A stretch of 64,000 nucleotides of DNA from Burkholderiaceae bacterium (GTDB lineage Bacteria > Pseudomonadota > Gammaproteobacteria > Burkholderiales > Burkholderiaceae_B), in assembly GCA_030728985.1 (NCBI GenBank), contig JANQYI010000009.1:124001-188000 (forward strand), given 5' to 3'. How positions within the stretch are numbered: position 1 is the stretch's first letter; the number at the start of each line of letters is the position of its first letter. The notes under the pieces were generated by a model, which saw nothing but the letters and a program-made list of their open reading frames with translations, had not been told where the DNA came from and made no database searches. The position numbers and the translations under genes were made by a program. Of the stretch, positions 61,162-64,000 are shown in pieces.

Positions 61162-62844
61162 TTAAACCGCCCTGACTTTCACATATGAGCCTGGCGCATC
61201 CTCAAGCACCTTGAAGCGCGGATTTCCCAGCGACTTTGGCGCCTTGAGACGCTTGCCGCTGTGCTGGCTCAGCCACTCGAGCCACGTTGGCCACCAGCTC
61301 CCGGGCTTTTCGATGGCCTGCCGCTCCCATTTTTCAGGGTCTTGAAGATTCGCGTCGGCACCACTCGTCCAAAAGTTGCGTTTATTTTTTGCGGGAGGAT
61401 TGATCACCCCGGCGATGTGTCCCGACGCTCCGAGGACAAACGTGTTGTCGCCACCAAACAAGGAAAGGGTTGAAAACGCAGAGCGCCAAGGCACGATGTG
61501 ATCGTCGCGTGAAGCATAAACAAACGCGGGGATCTTGACGTTGCGCATATCGATCGGCACACCACAGCAAGTCAGCGCATTGGGTTGACACAGCTTATTT
61601 TCGAGGTAGGTATAACGAAAATACCAAATGAAAAACGGACCAGGTAAATTTGTGCCGTCGCTGTTCCAGAAAAGCAAATCAAAAGCAACCGGTGTTTGAC
61701 CTTTTAAATAGTTGGAAACAACATAGTTCCAGACGAGCTCATTCGGACGCAGGAACGAAAATGTAGAACCGAGTTCCCTCGCCGACATGAAACCGCCTTG
61801 ACCGATCTGCTGTTCGCGCAGACGCGCATGTTGCTCATCGACAAACACTCCCATCATCCCGGTATCATGAAAATCAATCATGGTCGTGAGCATCGTGACC
61901 GCGGCAACCGGCTCTTCCCCGCGCGCGGCGGCGACCGCAAGGGCGGTCGCGAGCATTGTCCCGCCCACGCAGAAGCCAAGGGCGTTGATTTGCTTTTGTT
62001 TGGAGATCGCTTGAGTGACCTCGATCGCCTTTAGGACCCCCTGCTCCAGATAATCATCCCAAGTCGCTTTATCCATCCCGTCGTTCTCTTCGGCCAAAGG
62101 ATTGCGCCACGAAACCAAAAATACCGTCAGGCCTTGCTCAATAAGGTAACGAACCAAAGAGTTCTCTGGCTGAAGATCAAGAATGTAAAATTTATTGATA
62201 CACGGCGGCACCAAGAGAATCGGCTTTTGAAAAACCGTTGGCGTGCTCGGCGCGTATTGAATTAATTGAAAATAAGGATTTTCAAATACGACAGCGCCTG
62301 GGGTCGTCGCAACGTTTTCACCAATCGTGAATTTCGTCTCGTCCGTTTGAGTAATCCGCCCTTTTTGCAAATCAGACAATAAGTTTTGCATCCCCGCCAT
62401 CAAGGTCTCGCCCCCCGACTCTACGAGCGCAGCCTGCGCCTCGGGGTTGGTCACAAAAAAATTAGCGGGAGACAACGCATCAAGCCATTGACTGATTGAG
62501 AACTCTAACCGGTTTTTAACCTCTGGAGCAGAGGTGGAGGCACTCACCATGCGACTCATGACGTCGGCTGACAATAAGTACAAATGCGCCAAGAGCAGAT
62601 GCGGTTGGCTGCTCTCCCAAGCCGGCGCCGCAAAACGTCGATCCTTGAGAGGTGTCAAATGTCCATCGGCAGCATCGATGGAAATACGTTGCCAGCCCTC
62701 TAAAAAATCATGCTGAATCTTGGCGAGGTCTTCGGAGGAGATACCGGGTGGAGGTGCCCAACCATCTGGAAAAGGGAAATTCAAATCATGACCTTTATAA
62801 GCACGCAGCGGTTCAATCCTGCGCTGCAATGCCAATATTGTCAA
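61162..62844 (-). CDS. phaC: Class I polyhydroxyalkanoate synthase PhaC
   Basis: Class I PHA synthase, 560 aa: lipase-like box GFCVGG with the nucleophilic Cys, the catalytic Asp in SREDHIVPW-equivalent (ASRDDHIVPWRSAF), and His in GASGHIAGVINPP. 'WLDALSPANFFVTNPEAQ' and 'YILDLQPENSLVRYLIEQG' are class I landmarks. No ATG is available near the N-terminus: the track uses TTG at 62844, directly after the pgeF stop. A TTG 21 codons later (LNFPFPDGW) has AAAGG upstream and is an alternative. Confidence 0.92.
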   Translation of the reverse strand: MTILALQRRIEPLRAYKGHDLNFPFPDGWAPPPGISSEDLAKIQHDFLEGWQRISIDAADGHLTPLKDRRFAAPAWESSQPHLLLAHLYLLSADVMSRMVSASTSAPEVKNRLEFSISQWLDALSPANFFVTNPEAQAALVESGGETLMAGMQNLLSDLQKGRITQTDETKFTIGENVATTPGAVVFENPYFQLIQYAPSTPTVFQKPILLVPPCINKFYILDLQPENSLVRYLIEQGLTVFLVSWRNPLAEENDGMDKATWDDYLEQGVLKAIEVTQAISKQKQINALGFCVGGTMLATALAVAAARGEEPVAAVTMLTTMIDFHDTGMMGVFVDEQHARLREQQIGQGGFMSARELGSTFSFLRPNELVWNYVVSNYLKGQTPVAFDLLFWNSDGTNLPGPFFIWYFRYTYLENKLCQPNALTCCGVPIDMRNVKIPAFVYASRDDHIVPWRSAFSTLSLFGGDNTFVLGASGHIAGVINPPAKNKRNFWTSGADANLQDPEKWERQAIEKPGSWWPTWLEWLSQHSGKRLKAPKSLGNPRFKVLEDAPGSYVKVRAV

Positions 62845-63636
62845 TCAGGGGAAACGGACGCAAGACAGCCAGGCCAAGGTCGCCATCCTTCCCGTTTGAC
62901 GATCTCTGCGATAAGAAAAGAATTGCTTAGGATTTGTGACGGTGCAATACTGACTCTGTTCGACCGCCATCACCCCCATCTTTGCAAGGCGATATTGTGC
63001 AAGTCTGGCCAAATCAAGCCGCCATCGCTCTGGCACGGCAGGATCAGGCAAGCATAGCTGCGGTTGAGCCGCAAGCTCAGTCGCAAACGCTTCACATACA
63101 TCTGACCCAACTTGAAATGATGCCGCACCGATGCCTGGACCAATCCAGGCGCGCCAACCTGTCGCCGAGGGTTGCTTGTGACGCATCCGCATCAGGGTTT
63201 GCTCGAGCACACCCGCGGCCAGTCCTTTCCAACCCGCATGCGCAACGCCCAAAACCGTCGCTTGATCATCGGCCAACACCACAGACAAACAATCGGCCGT
63301 CAATACAGTCAACACCCGATCAGGATGTGTCGTCACCGAGGCATCTGCTTCGGGAGGCAATCGCCCATCCTCAAATATCATTGGATCATCGGCGTCAACA
63401 ACCCGCACGCCATGCACCTGTTTGAGCCAAGCGGGCTCAGAAGGAACGAGATTATTCAATAAATTACGATTTGCCAGCACAGCCTGCGGCGCATCGCCTG
63501 CGCCCAGACCGAGGTTGAGCGTGTCATAAGGCGCCACCCCTACCCCCCCGATCCGAGTGGTGCAAAACGCTTGCACCCCGGGCCAAGCTTGTTTTGGCCG
63601 CACAACTGGGAGGGGAAAATCGTCGTTTACTTCCAT
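62845..63636 (-). CDS. pgeF: Peptidoglycan editing factor PgeF (laccase-domain/YfiH family)
   Basis: 263-aa YfiH/PgeF protein (polyphenol oxidase family). It has the metal-site segments LTADCLSVVLADD and VLGVAHAGWKGLAAGVLEQT, and 'WIGPGIGAASFQVGSDVCEAF'. It is thought to remove mis-incorporated L-Ser-containing peptidoglycan precursors. It starts 10 nt inside the upstream pseudouridine synthase gene and ends directly at the phaC start. Confidence 0.9.
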   Translation of the reverse strand: MEVNDDFPLPVVRPKQAWPGVQAFCTTRIGGVGVAPYDTLNLGLGAGDAPQAVLANRNLLNNLVPSEPAWLKQVHGVRVVDADDPMIFEDGRLPPEADASVTTHPDRVLTVLTADCLSVVLADDQATVLGVAHAGWKGLAAGVLEQTLMRMRHKQPSATGWRAWIGPGIGAASFQVGSDVCEAFATELAAQPQLCLPDPAVPERWRLDLARLAQYRLAKMGVMAVEQSQYCTVTNPKQFFSYRRDRQTGRMATLAWLSCVRFP

Positions 63637-64000
63637 ATGATATGTTCTTGAACGCGTAAAAGGTCGCGCGCAGGGGGGGCGGTAAAGCTCACCTCTTTGC
63701 CCTCTTGACCTGGATCTTCAAACCGAATCTGGTAAGCATGTAGCATTTGACGCTTGGCATCCCCTAAAATACGGCCACCATATTGGGTATCGCCCAGCAA
63801 GGGGTGACCCAGGCTGGCTAAATGGACACGAATCTGATGCGTGCGCCCTGTTTCCAGCCGACAACGCACCTGAGAAATATTTGAGCCGTGATACTCGCCC
63901 ACACGCATCAACTCGTAATGGGTCACCGCGGCTTTGGGGGCGCTCGGGCGTTCTACCGCCATTTTGACCGGCACCCTAGGATCACGTCCAATCGGACGAT
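63627..64000 (-). CDS. RluD-family 23S rRNA pseudouridine synthase (partial, 5' end outside window)
   Basis: C-terminal 124 residues or so of an RluD/RluA-family pseudouridine synthase. The frame is open to the window edge (RPIGRDPRVPVKMAV precedes the track's internal GTG). It shows 'ETGRTHQIRVHLASLGHPLLGDTQYGG', the conserved C-terminal block. The catalytic Asp region is outside the window. The usual RluD-PgeF gene order supports RluD over other paralogues. Confidence 0.85.
   Translation of the reverse strand, partial: RPIGRDPRVPVKMAVERPSAPKAAVTHYELMRVGEYHGSNISQVRCRLETGRTHQIRVHLASLGHPLLGDTQYGGRILGDAKRQMLHAYQIRFEDPGQEGKEVSFTAPPARDLLRVQEHIIWK

Noticed and set aside
1-64000. CRISPR arrays, tRNA/rRNA genes, insertion sequences or prophage genes
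   Set aside because: No regularly spaced repeats, cloverleaf-like or rRNA sequence, transposase or phage proteins were recognised in any part of the window.

Overview
The window reads as a chromosomal segment of a betaproteobacterium, most likely Burkholderiales and probably Alcaligenaceae (Bordetella/Achromobacter relatives). The reasons are an orphan Bug-family binding protein, a BhuRSTUV/HmuP-style heme operon, a class I PHA synthase with PhaB and PhaR, paired cyanophycin synthetases, TRAP transport and many CoA-transferase/PrpD catabolic genes. No rRNA, tRNA, CRISPR array, insertion sequence or phage gene was seen. Coding density is very high and no gap exceeds 300 bases. Many neighbours overlap by 4 nt (ATGA/GTGA), so several operons can be read directly from the sequence.

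Layout. 0-1 kb: Bug-family binding protein. 1.1-7.7 kb: Fur-controlled heme uptake operon hmuP-R-S-T-U-V (minus strand). 7.7-12.7 kb: zinc homeostasis, with znuCBA led by a small His-rich membrane protein, divergent zur across a perfect palindrome, then a NicO/RcnA-like metal transporter with its DUF1007 partner. 12.8-24.2 kb: a catabolic island of two MmgE/PrpD proteins, a LysR regulator, a ModA-like protein without signal peptide, amidase, PEP-mutase/isocitrate-lyase-type lyase, tartrate/malate-type dehydrogenase, CoA-transferase, enoyl-CoA hydratase and acyl-CoA dehydrogenase. The substrate is unknown.

24.3-32.5 kb: a light-biology block. Three different photolyase/cryptochrome proteins and a DUF2256 zinc protein are translationally coupled on the plus strand. 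They face a minus-strand run of FolE, a BLUF photoreceptor, an MFS transporter and a pterin carbinolamine dehydratase. 32.6-40.6 kb: a CoA-transferase/SDR pair, then a four-carbon acid-sugar pathway (OtnK, OtnC-like, DenD-like) divergent from a DctPQM TRAP transporter. 40.6-46.1 kb: housekeeping genes (Ogt, OYE, YajQ, MOSC, a 52-aa DUF5993 protein missed by the ORF track, DsbB, M23 peptidase, phosphatase).

46.1-50.8 kb holds the most unusual unit. A periplasmic (Tat) molybdenum hydroxylase and its 2Fe-2S subunit lead an operon directly into soxX-soxY-soxZ-soxA, with no soxB or soxCD. Its SoxY has a variant C-terminal arm (AACTEDVLI instead of GGCGG). 52-59.7 kb: cyanophycin metabolism, with an ABC exporter carrying an N-terminal extension and zinc ribbon, DUF1854, a truncated CphA-like protein and full-length CphA. 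59.7-64 kb: PHA metabolism (PhaR, PhaB, PhaC), PgeF and the 3' part of an RluD-type pseudouridine synthase running off the window.
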